This document shows positions 1 to 12,382 of a stretch of 64,000 bases of DNA, in pieces. Source of the stretch: Ceratodon purpureus (taxonomy: Eukaryota > Streptophyta > Bryopsida > Pseudoditrichales > Ditrichaceae). Within the stretch, counting starts at the first letter, position 1. Each line of letters begins with the position of its first letter. The notes under the pieces are model-generated. The model made no database searches, was not told the origin of the DNA, and saw only the letters and a program-made list of their open reading frames with translations. Position numbers and translations under genes: made by a program. The stretch spans positions 10,357,433 through 10,421,432 of the forward strand of contig CM026433.1 of NCBI GenBank assembly GCA_014871385.1, given 5' to 3'.

Positions 1-1242
1 GGCCTGCGTGAACTTGGGGAAGAAGTTGGCGTTGTTGCTGCTCTCCAGCACCAGGGGCCGCGTCCGGGCATCCTCGTACAGCACCTGGTCTGATGTTAGC
101 AGGCCTGTGCGCTTCGCCAGGTTTTTGTAGTACTGCGCGTCGAACGTCGCGCTTGTGCCGGAGTCCAGGTCGAACTTGCGCTTCGTCGACCCGCGCTCGC
201 GGCACTTCTTCTTCAGCTTGGCTGCGAAGTCCTTGGGCAGGAGCGGGTCCACCCCGGATGGGCTCGGGTAGTCGTAGATCCGGTTGTCGATGTGCACGCA
301 GGCGGCTTCGCCGATGGTGTGAGCGCCGGAGAGGATGACCATGTCGTCGCGCGTGAGGCCCTGCTTCCCGAAGTTGGCCGTCAGCTGGTTCACGTCCATT
401 TGGGCCCCGGGGAGGTTGCTGGATGCCTCCGACGCGAGCGAGACGGTCCCGTCGCGGCGGCCTGCGGGCACTTCCCAGCCTGGTCCCCCGACCATCTTCA
501 CGCTGTCCCGCGCTGCGAACGCGAGGATGTCCGCGCAGGAGACGATGCCCGGGCAGAGCTTTTCCACCGCGGCCTTGGCGGCGTCGATGGCGCCGAAGCC
601 TTCGAGGCGACCGTTGACAGGAGCCGTCCTCTCGGTGCCGGAGCCTTGCAGGAGCACGGACCCATCGCAGCCCTGCATATCATGTCGAACACATCCCACA
701 TTCCGTTAATTTGCGGCCAATGGAGAAATGTCATGAATATTGACGTCGGACTTCACAACCAATACAATCTGAATCGATTACTCTAGCTTGATCTGAAAAG
801 CAATCGAGCTCTCGAAGTCAATCGACTTATCGCATGAATGAGCTGCATTAGTCAGTCAAGTGCTTCAACTGGTGAAATGCTACCCGATGATGAGAATATT
901 GTGACCATTCACAACAGAGTTTATGGATATTCTCTATTCCAGGCATGCAACGAAACTGAAATGAGAGTGTGGAGTACTGACGCGAACGAAGCAGTCGTGG
1001 AAGTGGAGGCGAAGCAGAACCGGAGGCAGATCCGGGTCATTGGCATGGAGCTGCTGCAATGTGCTGTAAATCGTCTCCTCGGCCTTCGGGCAGCTGCTGG
1101 CGTAGAAGCCAGTCTGCAGAGCACTCACCTCTCCAGCGGCCATGACTGACAAAATCGTGACAACAAGCAAAGCTGTCATCGTCGATACACAGCTTCTCGC
1201 TGGACGGTGCATCTCAGCTGCCATGGTTGATGAGAATGTCAA
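1..1242 (-). CDS. class III (secretory) peroxidase, copy 1, 3' end outside window
   Basis: Secreted plant haem peroxidase, oxidising phenolics with H2O2 in the cell wall or apoplast. Exon 1 is 982-1242 (87 codons) and carries a hydrophobic signal peptide and the distal haem motif RLHFHDCF. Exon 2 runs from 672 off the left edge, with the intron (673-981) bounded by GT and AG at phase 0. Exon 2 shows GCDGSVLL, the CADILAFAARD helix and the proximal-histidine motif LSGAHTIG. By comparison with the complete copy at 6272-7591, about 25 C-terminal residues are missing only because the window ends. The protein is nearly identical to copy 2; one visible change is HR for LG in the signal region. The family call is secure, but the substrate cannot be read from sequence. 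Confidence 0.93.
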
Positions 1243-1351
1243 TGTGGGGGTTGAGCCCTGTGACCCTGTCCACTGTGAGCGGGAGGAAGCTCAGTCTTGG
1301 TACCTGTGGAATGCTAGCGTACTGAGTGTTGAATGACTTCGAGGAGTTGCA

Positions 1352-1359
1352 TATTTATA
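1352..1359 (-). promoter_or_regulatory. TATA box of peroxidase copy 1
   Basis: On the minus strand this reads TATAAATA, about 110 bp upstream of the peroxidase ATG at 1242. The same box at the same distance is kept in copy 2, which supports it as the core promoter. Confidence 0.6.
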
Positions 1360-4300
1360 TGTGTGTCGGACTGGAATATTACTTTGGAGGAGGGCGGAGG
1401 TTGGACTTAGTGCTGAAGCCACTGTAAACTTCGTTTCAAAATAACCTCAATTACCAAAGTTCTTTTCCTTTTTCCTTTTTTCTTTTTATTCTTTTCACTA
1501 AATTTTCTAAGCTTAGCATGATCAGATTCGTGGCAGAAAACGGGTCACTCCTTCAATTTTGCATGGTGCTTGCAATGCAGTCTGGGTTGTTTTTTTGGAC
1601 AAAATATCGTTCTTCAGGGTGCACGGCAAAATACACTGGCTTCTCAATTTCAGCCAATCACAACCTTCAAAAGAAAATTACCATACGGCCTTTGGCCTTT
1701 CGATGGTAAATTTAAAGAGGCCCGAAGGCCCCGAACTAAGCTGGAACTCTCAGCTAAATTTGATTGCCATGCAAAAGCGGATTTGTGAAAGCGTTTTGGA
1801 CGAACACCGAGAATGGCGTTGGAGAGGAAAAGGATTGCCGATTGGAGAGGAAAAGGATTGCCGATGTTCTTAACTGCAGGGCCCCCTGGCTCCGCCGCCA
1901 GCGGGATTCGCTTCCTGGTGACTTTCTCGTGCCTGCTGGGAGCCGGAAATGATGAGTTGGCGGGATTGGGCGCCTCGTAATTCATAGATTCCGCAGCAAA
2001 ATCAACATCACGATGTGCGAGAATTCAAGAACAATTCGCAGGAAGCCTTCTGAGATACGCTTGTAGATGAGAGCTTGCCAGCTTGCACACCCAGCTCTCC
2101 ACCCCATTCGAATTAAAACGAACTTCTGCCTTTCGAGCGTCTGCACTCAATTTCCCCTGGTGAATACTCGTACTCTAAAGGTCAACGTGTATGTCTCTTA
2201 ATACTAAATGACCGAGTTTACATGGTCATGGCGGCACCGCCAATTCCCCCTATCGAATGACTCAGCCGTTGCCACGATTTCTGGGTGATAAGTCCACTCT
2301 GGTGCCCAATCGATATCTAGATGATACCCGAGTGAATATTCCAAGTCAAGCATATCACGCCGTACTAAATTTTACGTTCAAGAGCTCGCCTGTCCCTCTA
2401 CTTCCACGTAAACGTACGTTGTAAATGCGTCGGCAGTGCGCGCGCTGCAGGCTGCTGCCATGTCAATCCCAACCAGATCCAAGATTCGAACCAAAACTTT
2501 CCCCAGAAATAGTCAATTCTCGAGCTTTATTTCCCACTTCGAAGCTGCAACTGGTGTCGATCAACTCGACGGCCAAGTCCTCCTGCACATCGGACCATGC
2601 ATGGACGGTACATGCGGCAGTCCCAGCTAATCCCACCGTGCTCCACATCGATCCGACTCTCAACTCACGTCGAAATCAAACACTGACACAAAAAAAATTA
2701 CTTCGAACTTTTACTGCAGATCTATATTAGGACTCAGTCGGACCAGGACGAACCTAGTATGTACGATGACACCCTAAAAGCTCAAAACCCCAGTAGGTAC
2801 GTACACTGTCCTTATACTTTTCTAACACTTTCCTTACCCTTTTAATTTCCCCTGGCTCCAACATGCACCACCTTCATGAGTTGAACCGGCTCATTTGCAA
2901 CTCGGAGGCCGCTCCTAGAGTGCACTTTAAAGTACACTACGGTACTAACTTCGGTGTACAGACAGTATACTGTCTAACTAGTTTTCATGCAGAATTCAAC
3001 TTGGGCAGGTTCACTGGTCGGCAGTTGATCGACGTCTGGGTGAATGCAATCCATCTTCCCGGAGGTTGGCGTGGCCGCGTGGTTGCTGTGTGCCAATGTT
3101 GGCTTGAGTTGAATGCTCCGAGAAACCGGCACATGTTTGTTTGGTTGTTGTTGATGGGCATGGAAAGTTGAAGGAACATGCCGTTGACAAGTCCAGAGCT
3201 GTCAACTTCTGGAGCTTCCCAGCGCTGATTACATTATTTGGACTCTTTAATTTTTGCTAAATCAAGTTGCCTAGTTCAAAACTGATCAAAAGAGGAAGAT
3301 GAAAAAAGGATGATTAAAGGTCTGTGTACGTGTTAAAAGAGTTGGGCTTTTATCCAAGGACACTAGTGGTACCTTGGCCTTGCATTTTGAGTATGGTACT
3401 ATTTTTTTAAACAAGGGGCCGGAGTTACAAGTGATTTGTAAATAATATATTCATGAAAATGGCGGTTGATTTGGGAACTCTGGTAAAAAAAATACTAGAA
3501 ACAGTGTAAGTGAGCAACTATGTGGAGTGTCCTCGACTCCTCATTGAGTGCGGGTGCAAAGGTGGTATTCTGAATGATCATATTCTTAAATGTAAACAAA
3601 TATAGATGTAATGACATCTTTAGTGTACTTGTATGTAGCTATATATCAATTGTAAGATGGGTATTTGAGGTACACATAGGTTTTCAAGTGGAATATTTCT
3701 TGATTGTAGTATATGTTGTGGTAGATGTTTGCTCCCATATTATTCAATTTGTATTGATCTACAATTCATTGCTTGCTTGTAATGAATTTTCTTCTATAAA
3801 AACGTTGATTGTATTTAAATTCAACCATCATATTTTGTGATAAAATTTATTGCATGGCTACGTTGGGCATAGAAATGTTCCAAGACATAATACATTGGCC
3901 ATAACTTGGCATGCCTCAATCTAGTTGTCAATTTTTATGGCTTCAATCATCTACACAGCCTCTTTAAACTAGTTCCCTGTCAAACAAATATGAAATGTCT
4001 TCTTTAAACAATTATTTCTAACTCTTTTGTCATGAAATATATTCCAAAAAACTCTAATGAAGAATTTACCTTTGTCTAAATCTAGTAAATTTAGTATCAT
4101 GGCTAAATCTACAAGTAGAATTTCAAGTTGTTTTGTATTCAACTAAAAACCATGGATTAGTTGTGTAATTTGATGTATAATATCCATTACATTTGTAATC
4201 AAATAATTTCTAAAACCTATCTAATAGCTAATGTAACTTGATAATTGAGCCTTATATGCGTCTAATATGATGGCAAATAGAATTCCATTTTAATGATCAA

Positions 4301-6271
4301 TGTATCATTAAATCTAATAGATGAATCACATGTCATTGCACATTACGTGCAAAAACAGGTCTAGAAAAGGCTGTGTAAGCGGCACGTGAGAGAATAAAAT
4401 GGGGTCTGCCTGTGTACTTTTTGACATGGCACCGAAGGTGCCACCGTGGTGCCTGCAAACCGCCAAGGGGGGTCGAACCAATGACCTTCGCGCAAGGCGT
4501 GTGAAGGGCGTTGCTACAGTGGCAAGCTGACACCAATCTGCCCACTTGGGACCAAACCCCGAGCCGACCAGGTCATGTCAGTTGGGATATTTGGAGGATC
4601 CTTTTTAACTGTGCGCCACGCCGCCACCGAGGATTCTAGTTAACTATGCGGGCAGCGATTCTGGCATCCACTGGCAGCGGCAGAGGGGCTATGGGCAGGG
4701 GGTTCACCTAACTTGGGCAGGCTTATACGGCCTTTTCTAGACCTGTTTTTGCTCGTGATGATTCTTCATCAATTTCAAACATAACATTGATGTTCACCAT
4801 TTAGAAAAAGCTTAGGTACGCCAACTAGATTCTTCCGTTATAGTTTCATATAAAAACTATGCTTGATAAACAATCAATTGATTTATTATAGATTCTTTGT
4901 ACTACATCAATGGCTAACCATTCTTTTGCATAAAGAATCAAAATTACTAACCTTTGCTATATTATAATTGTGCCTTCAATTGTTTTCTAGCTATATATCT
5001 AACAAGAAGCTTTCAAAAGTCAGAGGGAGGAAGCACAGTAAAGTGGACCACAAAGTGACACATGTGATCACTAGGAAGTGATTATGAAGTGTGCTGTTTT
5101 TCAAAACTCAAAGCTGATTTTGAGCATTTTGGTGTAGTTTTTGAGCATTTCAATCACTTTCTAAGATGTAGTAAGTTATCTCACATCATACATGCAACTA
5201 CATTAAAAGAACCTCTTTAATTGAAACTTAATTTGATCACTAATTCTAAAACATGAAAATGAACTTTTCAAAAGTCTTAATTTTTCATTTGGTGCCAGCG
5301 GCATACCTAGAAATCAGTATCAACCTGATGCACACTGTTACAGCACACTGTTACAGTGATTTCACTATGATAGTATAGTTTATATCTTCGATGAAAGTAT
5401 ACTCAGTGCTCAATGTGTGCTATAACAACAATGTAGTCTAGAGACATCGAACCATACCACCTGCACCCACAGTCGCCATTCTATAAATTCAACTAAAACT
5501 CAACGAAAAGGTAATAAGCATTATATAGCCCTTATAATTTTTCAACCATGTCCTCTTTTGTTGATAAATCTACAACAGCAAAAACAACTCATATCGACAA
5601 AATAAGCTCAATTACCATATTCTAATCTACAACACTGTCAAAATAAAATTTGCAAGTTAAAGGTTACACTACACATTCTCACGCGCCTCACTGCGAAAAC
5701 TGAAGTCCATACTATACACAGGCTGCATTACTTTCACAATCCATGGCAACACTGCTGTCTACTACAACCAGACACGAGAGTAGAGAAGTGTACACTCAAC
5801 CTCAAAAAACAGGATACAAAACTCTGGTGTACAAAAACAACTCACCAATACACATCTCCCACCAAATTAGAACCCACATTACCAAACACGGACACAGTAA
5901 AAGATTCCCTGGACCAAAATAATACTGCCATTTCTATCTCCAAGAATCACATTCAAAGTTGTTCAAAAATAATATGTACAATATCCACTGGCCCAAAAAT
6001 GCACAGTATCATTGTTCCTGCAGACACCATAAACCTATAACACCTCCAAACCCTAACCAAGTTAAAAGTATCACCTTCAGATACGAAAATTGAATTTGTA
6101 ACTATGACCATCTTCTCTGCAAGACTGCAACGACCTCGAATCATGAGTAATTCTAATCTCATTTATCGTACAACACTTGTGCATCATCGAGCAAGTCGAT
6201 CTAGACTCAAGCGAAGCTGGACGATGTCTAGAGATCATGTCCACAATTATCGATCATCGCCTTGCAGACGA
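1360..6271. other. intergenic spacer between the peroxidase copies
   Basis: No coding region is supported here. The first part (to about 1625) is promoter sequence shared with copy 2. From about 3250 the spacer is AT-rich. It contains a short direct duplication of about 22 bp (around 1820-1864) and the GC-richer inverted-repeat element at 4349-4752. Short ORFs in the spacer show no domain or plausible codon pattern. Confidence 0.6.
4349..4752. mobile_element. 404-bp terminal-inverted-repeat element (MITE-like) with Pol III B-box-like motif
   Basis: The left end GCAAAAACAGGTCTAGAAAA is repeated in inverted orientation at the right end (4730-4752). Similarity extends about 30 bp inward to GTGTAAGC / GTATAAGC. 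The interior is much more GC-rich than the flanks. On the minus strand, near 4471-4481, it carries GGTTCGACCCC, which fits a Pol III B box, with a weaker A-box-like stretch about 65 nt before it. A clear target duplication was not found. It is either a non-autonomous DNA transposon or a tRNA-derived element that acquired terminal repeats. Confidence 0.6.
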
Positions 6272-7591
6272 CTAGTTGACGTAGCCGCAGCGCTGGCGGA
6301 TCTGGCCCTGGGAGCCTTCGAGGGTCGAGATCTGGCTCATCTTCACCATGGCTTGCGTGAACTTGGGGAAGAAGTTGGCGTTGTTGCTGCTCTCAAGCAC
6401 CAGGGGCCGCGTCCTGGAGTCCTCGTACAGCACCTGGTCTGATGTTAGCAGGCCTGTGCGCTTCGCCAGGTTTTTGTAGTACTGCGCGTCGAACGTCGCG
6501 CTTGTGCCGGAGTCCAGGTCGAACTTGCGCTTCGTCGACCCGCGCTCGCGGCACTTCTTCTTCAGCTTGGCGGCGAAGTCCTTGGGCAGGAGCGGGTCCA
6601 CCCCGGATGGGCTCGGGTAGTCGTAGATCCGATTGTCGATGTGCACGCAGGCGGCTTCGCCGATGGTGTGAGCGCCGGAGAGGATGACCATGTCGTCGCG
6701 CGTGAGGCCCTGCTTCCCGAAGTTGGCCGTCAGCTGGTTCACGTCCATTTGGGCCCCGGGGAGGTTGCTGGATGCCTCCGACGCGAGCGAGACGGTCCCG
6801 TCGCGGCGGCCTGCGGGCACTTCCCAGCCGGGTCCTCCTACCATCTTCACGCTGTCCCGCGCTGCGAACGCGAGGATGTCGGCGCATGAGACGATGCCCG
6901 GGCAGAGCTTTTCCACCGCGGCCTTGGCGGCGTCGATGGCGCCGAAGCCTTCGAGGCGACCGTTGACAGGAGCCGTCCTCTCGGTGCCGGATCCTTGCAG
7001 GAGCACGGACCCATCGCAGCCCTGCATATCATGTCGAACACATCCCACATTTCGTTAATTTGCGGCCAATGGAGAAATGTCATGAATATTGACGTCGGAC
7101 TTCACAACCAATACCATCTGAATCGATTACTCTAGCTTGATCTGAAAAGCAATCGAGCTCTCGAAGTCAATCGACTTATCGCATCAATGAGCTGCATTTG
7201 TCAGTCAAGTGCTTCAATTGGTGAAATGCTACCCGATGATGAGAATATTGTGACCATTCACAACAGAGTTTATGGATATTCTCTATTCCAAGCATGCGAC
7301 GAAACTGAAGTCCGAGTGTGGAGTACTGACGCGAACGAAGCAGTCGTGGAAGTGGAGGCGAAGCAGAACCGGAGGCAGATCCGGGTCATTGGCATGGAGC
7401 TGCTGCAATGTGCTGTAAATCGTCTCCTCGGCCTTCGGGCAGCTGCTGGCGTAGAAGCCAGTCTGCAGAGCACTCACCTCTCCGGCGGCCATGACTGACA
7501 AAATCGTGACAACAAGCAAAGCTGTCATCGTCGATACACAGCTTCTCGCTGGACCGAGCATCTCAGCTGCCATGGTTGATGAGAATGTCAA
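6272..7591 (-). CDS. class III (secretory) peroxidase, copy 2, complete
   Basis: Complete two-exon gene, complement(join(6272..7021, 7331..7591)), 336 residues, with one phase-0 GT-AG intron right after RLHFHDCFVR. Residues 1-41 contain a hydrophobic signal peptide, so the product should enter the secretory pathway. Distal Arg78 and His82 sit in RLHFHDCF, the proximal haem ligand is His205 in LSGAHTIG, and the usual paired cysteines are present. Length matches the family. First in-frame ATG used; ATGs at codons 7 and 11 are alternatives. It reduces H2O2 using phenolic donors in lignin-like or suberin-like wall chemistry or defence; the specific role is unknown. It is a near-identical duplicate of copy 1, offset by 6349 bp in exon 2. 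Confidence 0.96.
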
Positions 7592-7700
7592 TGTGGGGGT
7601 TGAGCCCTGTGACCCTGTCCACAGTGAGCGGAAGGACGCTCAGTCTTGGTACCTGTGGAATGCTAGCGTACTGAGTGTTGAATGACTTCGAGGAGTTGCA

Positions 7701-7708
7701 TATTTATA
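7701..7708 (-). promoter_or_regulatory. TATA box of peroxidase copy 2
   Basis: Reads TATAAATA on the minus strand, about 110 bp before the ATG at 7591. It has the same sequence and spacing as in copy 1. Confidence 0.6.
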
Positions 7709-9978
7709 TGTGTTGCGGACTGGAGTATTACTTTGGAGGAGGGCGGAGGATAGACTTAGTGCTGAAGCCACTGTAACTTCGTTTCGAAATCACCTCAATT
7801 ACCTTAGTTCTTTTGCAAAGTTTTTCTTTTTTCTTTTTATTCTATTTACTGGATTTTCTAAGCTTAGCATGATCAGATTCGTGGCAGAAATCGAGTCACT
7901 CCTTCAATTTTGCATGGTGCTTGCAATGCAGTCTGGCCCCTGGGTTGTGTTTTTGGACAATAATATCGTTCTTCAGCGTGTGTCTTCCTTCTACCGAGGG
8001 AGTTCACAATTTTCTCGAAGCCAACTTGTTCATTAATTGCAAGATTAAAGTGTCAGTGGTACTATATGTGTATGTGGTTTGAGCACCGTAGATGAGCATG
8101 ATCTGATTTCACCGCAATGGCTCACAGCAGACTTGTGCAGCTCGAAGCGCCAATTAAACCAGTGACGTCATTGGTTTTGAATCAAACTTTCAATTTCAGT
8201 GTAGCGAGACTTGCCATCTCATTTCAGTTCATGCATGAACACTAAATGCAAACCTAGTGAACCAAATTTAGGTGGATACCTAAAAAGTTAACTTGGAACT
8301 TTCAGTACCCGTACTTTGCACTTAATTCGAAAGACTGTCTGCGGAAATGGTTTGGAAGGGTTTTGGAAGAGGCTTCTACTATTAAATTGGGTTTGTTTTC
8401 AAAACCGAGGATCAGTTGTGTTACCCGAAGGCTTGCTGGCGTGTGTTGCAACCAAGTTCGACCTCCGACATTTCAGTTCGCGCTCCGACAGTTTCTTCAA
8501 CTTTCTTTCCTCGCCTCCCGCTGCTTCACTGACAACTCTTTTTGCGCTTCCGCCAGGGATTAGGATTTAGCCTCACGAGTCTTGCGTTTTCAAATTCCTG
8601 GACTTGGAAGTTGGTTCCACACGGTGCATTTTCCTTTCACCACGCCTTCCGGTGTCTTCTGTACAGTACAATTTTAGTACTGGCATCTCGGAGTTTGCTT
8701 TATTACGTACTACGGTTAAAGTACATAACTCGTCGATCCTGAAGCCACGTAGTTTGATGAACACTATTAATCCAATGGCCCTACCTCGGTTATCTTCGAC
8801 ATGCATTCTCTTAAGGAACGATCACGACCTAAGACCCATTAATCTGCTTCTTTTCCTTGATTTATTTCCAAGAGTCATTATACGGAAAAAGTTCGTCTGC
8901 GTGGGAGAAGCCATGCAAGGCTAGAACAGACCCCACCCAGCAGTAAATGATTGACCTAAACTGGGTGCACAAGGCAGGCTGGCATGTTGTGTTGCCTTTG
9001 TCCACGATCACCACTATTCGGGCAAACATCCATGCTGCTACATACTCGACACGTAAGTCTTTGGAGGCGCATTCGAGCAAGCCAGTGGTCCACACCGATG
9101 GGCAAGTCCCTATTTTGGATACTCCATCCTTGAAATTGTTTCACATCCTTGTGGATTCAGCTCCTGGTCGGCTACTAGTTGCTTCTTCTTCCTGCCTGAT
9201 TGATCTACTATCCTGAAATTCTTTAAGTTACCCATGGAGGCCAGTGAATAGAAGCACCGGGTAGGTGCTGTTACTTAAAGAGTTGAACTCATGAGTGACC
9301 CCGCTCATCATGCTCTCACAATTAGCCGCATAGCAGTGACTCTGAAGATGTCAAATGTTTGCCAAAATGAACGCGATTGTTAGAGCGACCAAGAAGACGT
9401 GGAATCCTATATTGTAATGTTTTCATGCATCTGTCCCTCGAGAACCAGTTTATTGTTATGTATAAACAAGGTGTACAAGTCTCAGTGGACTTCTAGTATA
9501 GACTCCTGGAAATGAATAAGCAAAAACAAATGTGCATGTTGTGGACATAAACTGAAGCGGCCCCGGCCTTCTTGTGAAAACGTGTAGAGAAGTCCGAAGG
9601 TCAAGCTTAGAAGAGTATGATGGGAAGGAGTACGGAGCAAAATTTGTAAATTTGTAGGAATTTCTCAAATCACAAGGAAAGGAATTCAGGCAGAGTCGCA
9701 GAGAAGAAGATTGAACACAATTGTGATACCATAAAGAATTTCATACACTCGGCTATTCATACGGAGACACAATATCACCACAACAGTATTATCTTCATTC
9801 TTATATGCAAAACGCACCACAACACAGTATTTATCCTCCAAGAAGGGAACGTAGGTCGGTAATTATCCTTTTTCCTAATACCCCTAAACTAACAGATCAT
9901 GGGTCATCCAACATAGTATACATGATACAAGCTTGTGATCACATTACAAACAAGAGCAAATGCACTGCGAACTCATCA
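7709..9978. other. intergenic spacer
   Basis: Upstream sequence of peroxidase copy 2 stays similar to copy 1 as far as about 7985 and then diverges. The rest to the neprosin gene shows no convincing coding region, RNA gene or repeat. Small ORFs on both strands lack domains. Confidence 0.5.
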
Positions 9979-12382
9979 TCAAACACGGCATGTAGGATTC
10001 TCTCCACCTCGTCCCCCATACAGAAGGTAGGTGCCCCAGTCAACTCTGTCGCCGTTGCCGATGTAAGCATCATAGCACTGAGGAGGAACAGTCGCCCAAG
10101 TACTAGCCCCAGATAGCCCAGTGGTAGGAACCTGATACCAAAGATTGTCGTTCTTGTTCTGCCACACAACGTTTCGCACGTATGCGGCACCCAATTCATT
10201 TGAGTATTTGCCTGTGCCCATGTGGGTATTCGTCACCCGGCCGTTGGTGACGATCGGCGTCACAATACCTCCCGAGAATATTTTAGCTGTTGCACCGAGG
10301 CCAACTTCAGTGACAAAGTGTTGGAGACGCCAGCCAATTGTCTCCGCGTGGTTCCAGAAACCAACCAACTCCGTTCCATAAAACAAGTTATACCTGTTCA
10401 AGTTCAAATCCTGTGCATATGGACCGAATTCAGCACCATGTGATTGATCATGAGCAAGATATGAACAAGTAATTTTAAATTCATTAAAGGTGTTTTAATT
10501 GAGACTTTGTGACATTCAACTGTGACATTCAACTTACCATTAGAATGAACAGCGACATCTCAGTGCCGGTTACAGGGGCACCAAGTACTATGTTGGGGCT
10601 AACGTGAGTATACCCAGGGCAGTCCATGTTGTAGCAATTTCCAGTGCCCTCCTTGGTGTAGAAAACATTTATCTACATTTGGCATGCCCCAAGGATCATT
10701 CAAGTTAGTTCTAATTTCAATTATCAGCAAACACATGACACTGTTTTGCACTTCACTGTGAAGATGACTTATGGTACTATTAAGCAAAAGGACTCTGGTC
10801 TGGAGAAGGTCTTCACAGATTTGCAGTATGCCTAAATCCCCAGTGCTTAGGTGTAAGACCTGAAAGCATGACCGTACCGTGCACGAAGCTTTATGGATGC
10901 AAGCCTTACCCCCCAGTAAGTGTAAAATCGTGGCAAGTTGTCGCCAAAATAAGTTGGATTCGCCTGCATCATGACTAGAGACAGCTATTAAAATTAGAGA
11001 ATTCGAAAGTTTTGTAATAATATAAAATGAATCGAGTAAGATTCCAGAAATCCAAGCGATCGACAACTGGTGAAAATAATTTTTGCAGCATTTTCACGTC
11101 ATATGATTTAAGCTCTCAAGAAACCTGATTACTACAACTCACCAAGAAGCCAGCAGAGATCTCTCCACCGCCTGCCCATTGAGGGGCTGGACCATAGGGA
11201 TTTGACCAGTATGCTATGTTATAACTTATTCTAGCACCGGAGGCGGATTGGTAACCAGCCTCAAAGTACGGTTGTTGCAGGCTCAGTGTCGCCCCGAAGC
11301 CTATGAAATCATGGACTCCATTCAAATTAAATCCACTCCATGAAAGATCCGTCGATGCATACTGTGTTCAAGACGAAGAATTCACACATCAGCAATATAG
11401 TTGGGGTTACAAGTATATGTAGTGAGAGCATTTCTGAAGGAGTTGAACTGAAAGAAGTTAACCAAAATCTACACTTACACCAAGATCCCATACAGCGGCA
11501 GGAGCGAGTTGAGCTGACACGGTTCCATTGGAGGTTGGTTCAAAATATTTACTAGTGCCACCTGAGAAGGTCCACATTGACTCGGCCATCCGCCTGCGGG
11601 CGGATCTCCACTCAGTGCCATTCCCCTTTTTACGATGGCGTGCTATGCCGATGGTGCCCTCAGGACAAGAACCATGCTCCAGTTGGAAGAGTTGCTGACA
11701 AGCAGCTACTTCGAAATCATGCTCCTGAGGCAGTGTGGCTTTTGTCTGTATACACCGTCACAACCAAAACAACTTCAATGACGAAAAATCTGTCAAATAA
11801 TGTCGATCCATTTGAGCTCAGAATCAGCTGCTTTCACGCAACTATGCTTTGTACCCAAATGAATTGGTAATCAAATAAAAATAACAAATAATCAGGAAGC
11901 GTGGTATACATGCACAGAGCTGAATTGTTACCTGAACAGGACGGCCCTTTAGCGAGGGTAAGTGAGCTGAAATTTGTTGCTCCACTGGCACACAATCCAC
12001 TCCGGTTCCATCGGACACCTGACCTTGCAATTATTTGCATATGAATCACCAAAACTGTCGCGAAATATGTCACAAGTTCGCACTGAGCGGGACACTGCGA
12101 AACTATTTGTGCTTAAAACAGATTCGGCCTGGGGAGTACGTAAACTTAAGATGGATAAAATGATCAAACCTGGAGAGTTACGACTGAGGGACCATGTGAC
12201 GGATTTCCTTCAACATCAAAGAACGGCGTGAACACCAGCGCCTTGTCTGCGTCCGGTGTAACGGTCCTGCTTTCGAAATGTGGCGCATTTCTACATACCG
12301 CAGATTCGACCACGATCAACACGAGCAACAGAACTAGCCTGGACTTCACAGACCTCAATCCTTTGTAGCTGTCTAAGTCCAT
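9979..12382 (-). CDS. neprosin-domain (DUF239) secreted protein, likely glutamic peptidase
   Basis: Seven exons: complement(join(9979..10410, 10538..10672, 10910..10963, 11143..11361, 11479..11724, 11932..12018, 12170..12382)), 461 residues, every intron GT-AG and phase 0. The start is the ATG at 12382, just before a hydrophobic signal segment (LVLLLVLIVV). Exons 2-3 hold the neprosin-activation region, with DGTGVDCV, LPSLKGRPVQ and GSCPEGTI. Exons 4-7 hold the neprosin domain, including YFEAGYQ, whose Glu aligns with the EAGW-type glutamate of the family, then YFGDNLPRFYTYWG, GNCYNMDCPGY and the C-terminal GNGDRVDWGTYLLYGG. Neprosin from pitcher plant is a proline-cleaving glutamic peptidase; substrates of most plant homologues are unknown. 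The gene appears intact. Confidence 0.92.

Noticed and set aside
93..786. Plus-strand ORFs over the first peroxidase copy
   Set aside because: They are antisense shadows of GC-rich peroxidase exon 2; the minus strand encodes the conserved haem motifs. The same shadows recur over the second copy at 6442-7058.
4390..4520. Possible tRNA gene on the minus strand
   Set aside because: Only a B-box match; no cloverleaf with proper acceptor and anticodon stems could be drawn.
10599..11066. 155-codon minus-strand ORF in the neprosin gene
   Set aside because: It runs through two introns and uses the wrong frame for the conserved YFGDNLPRFYTYWG exon.
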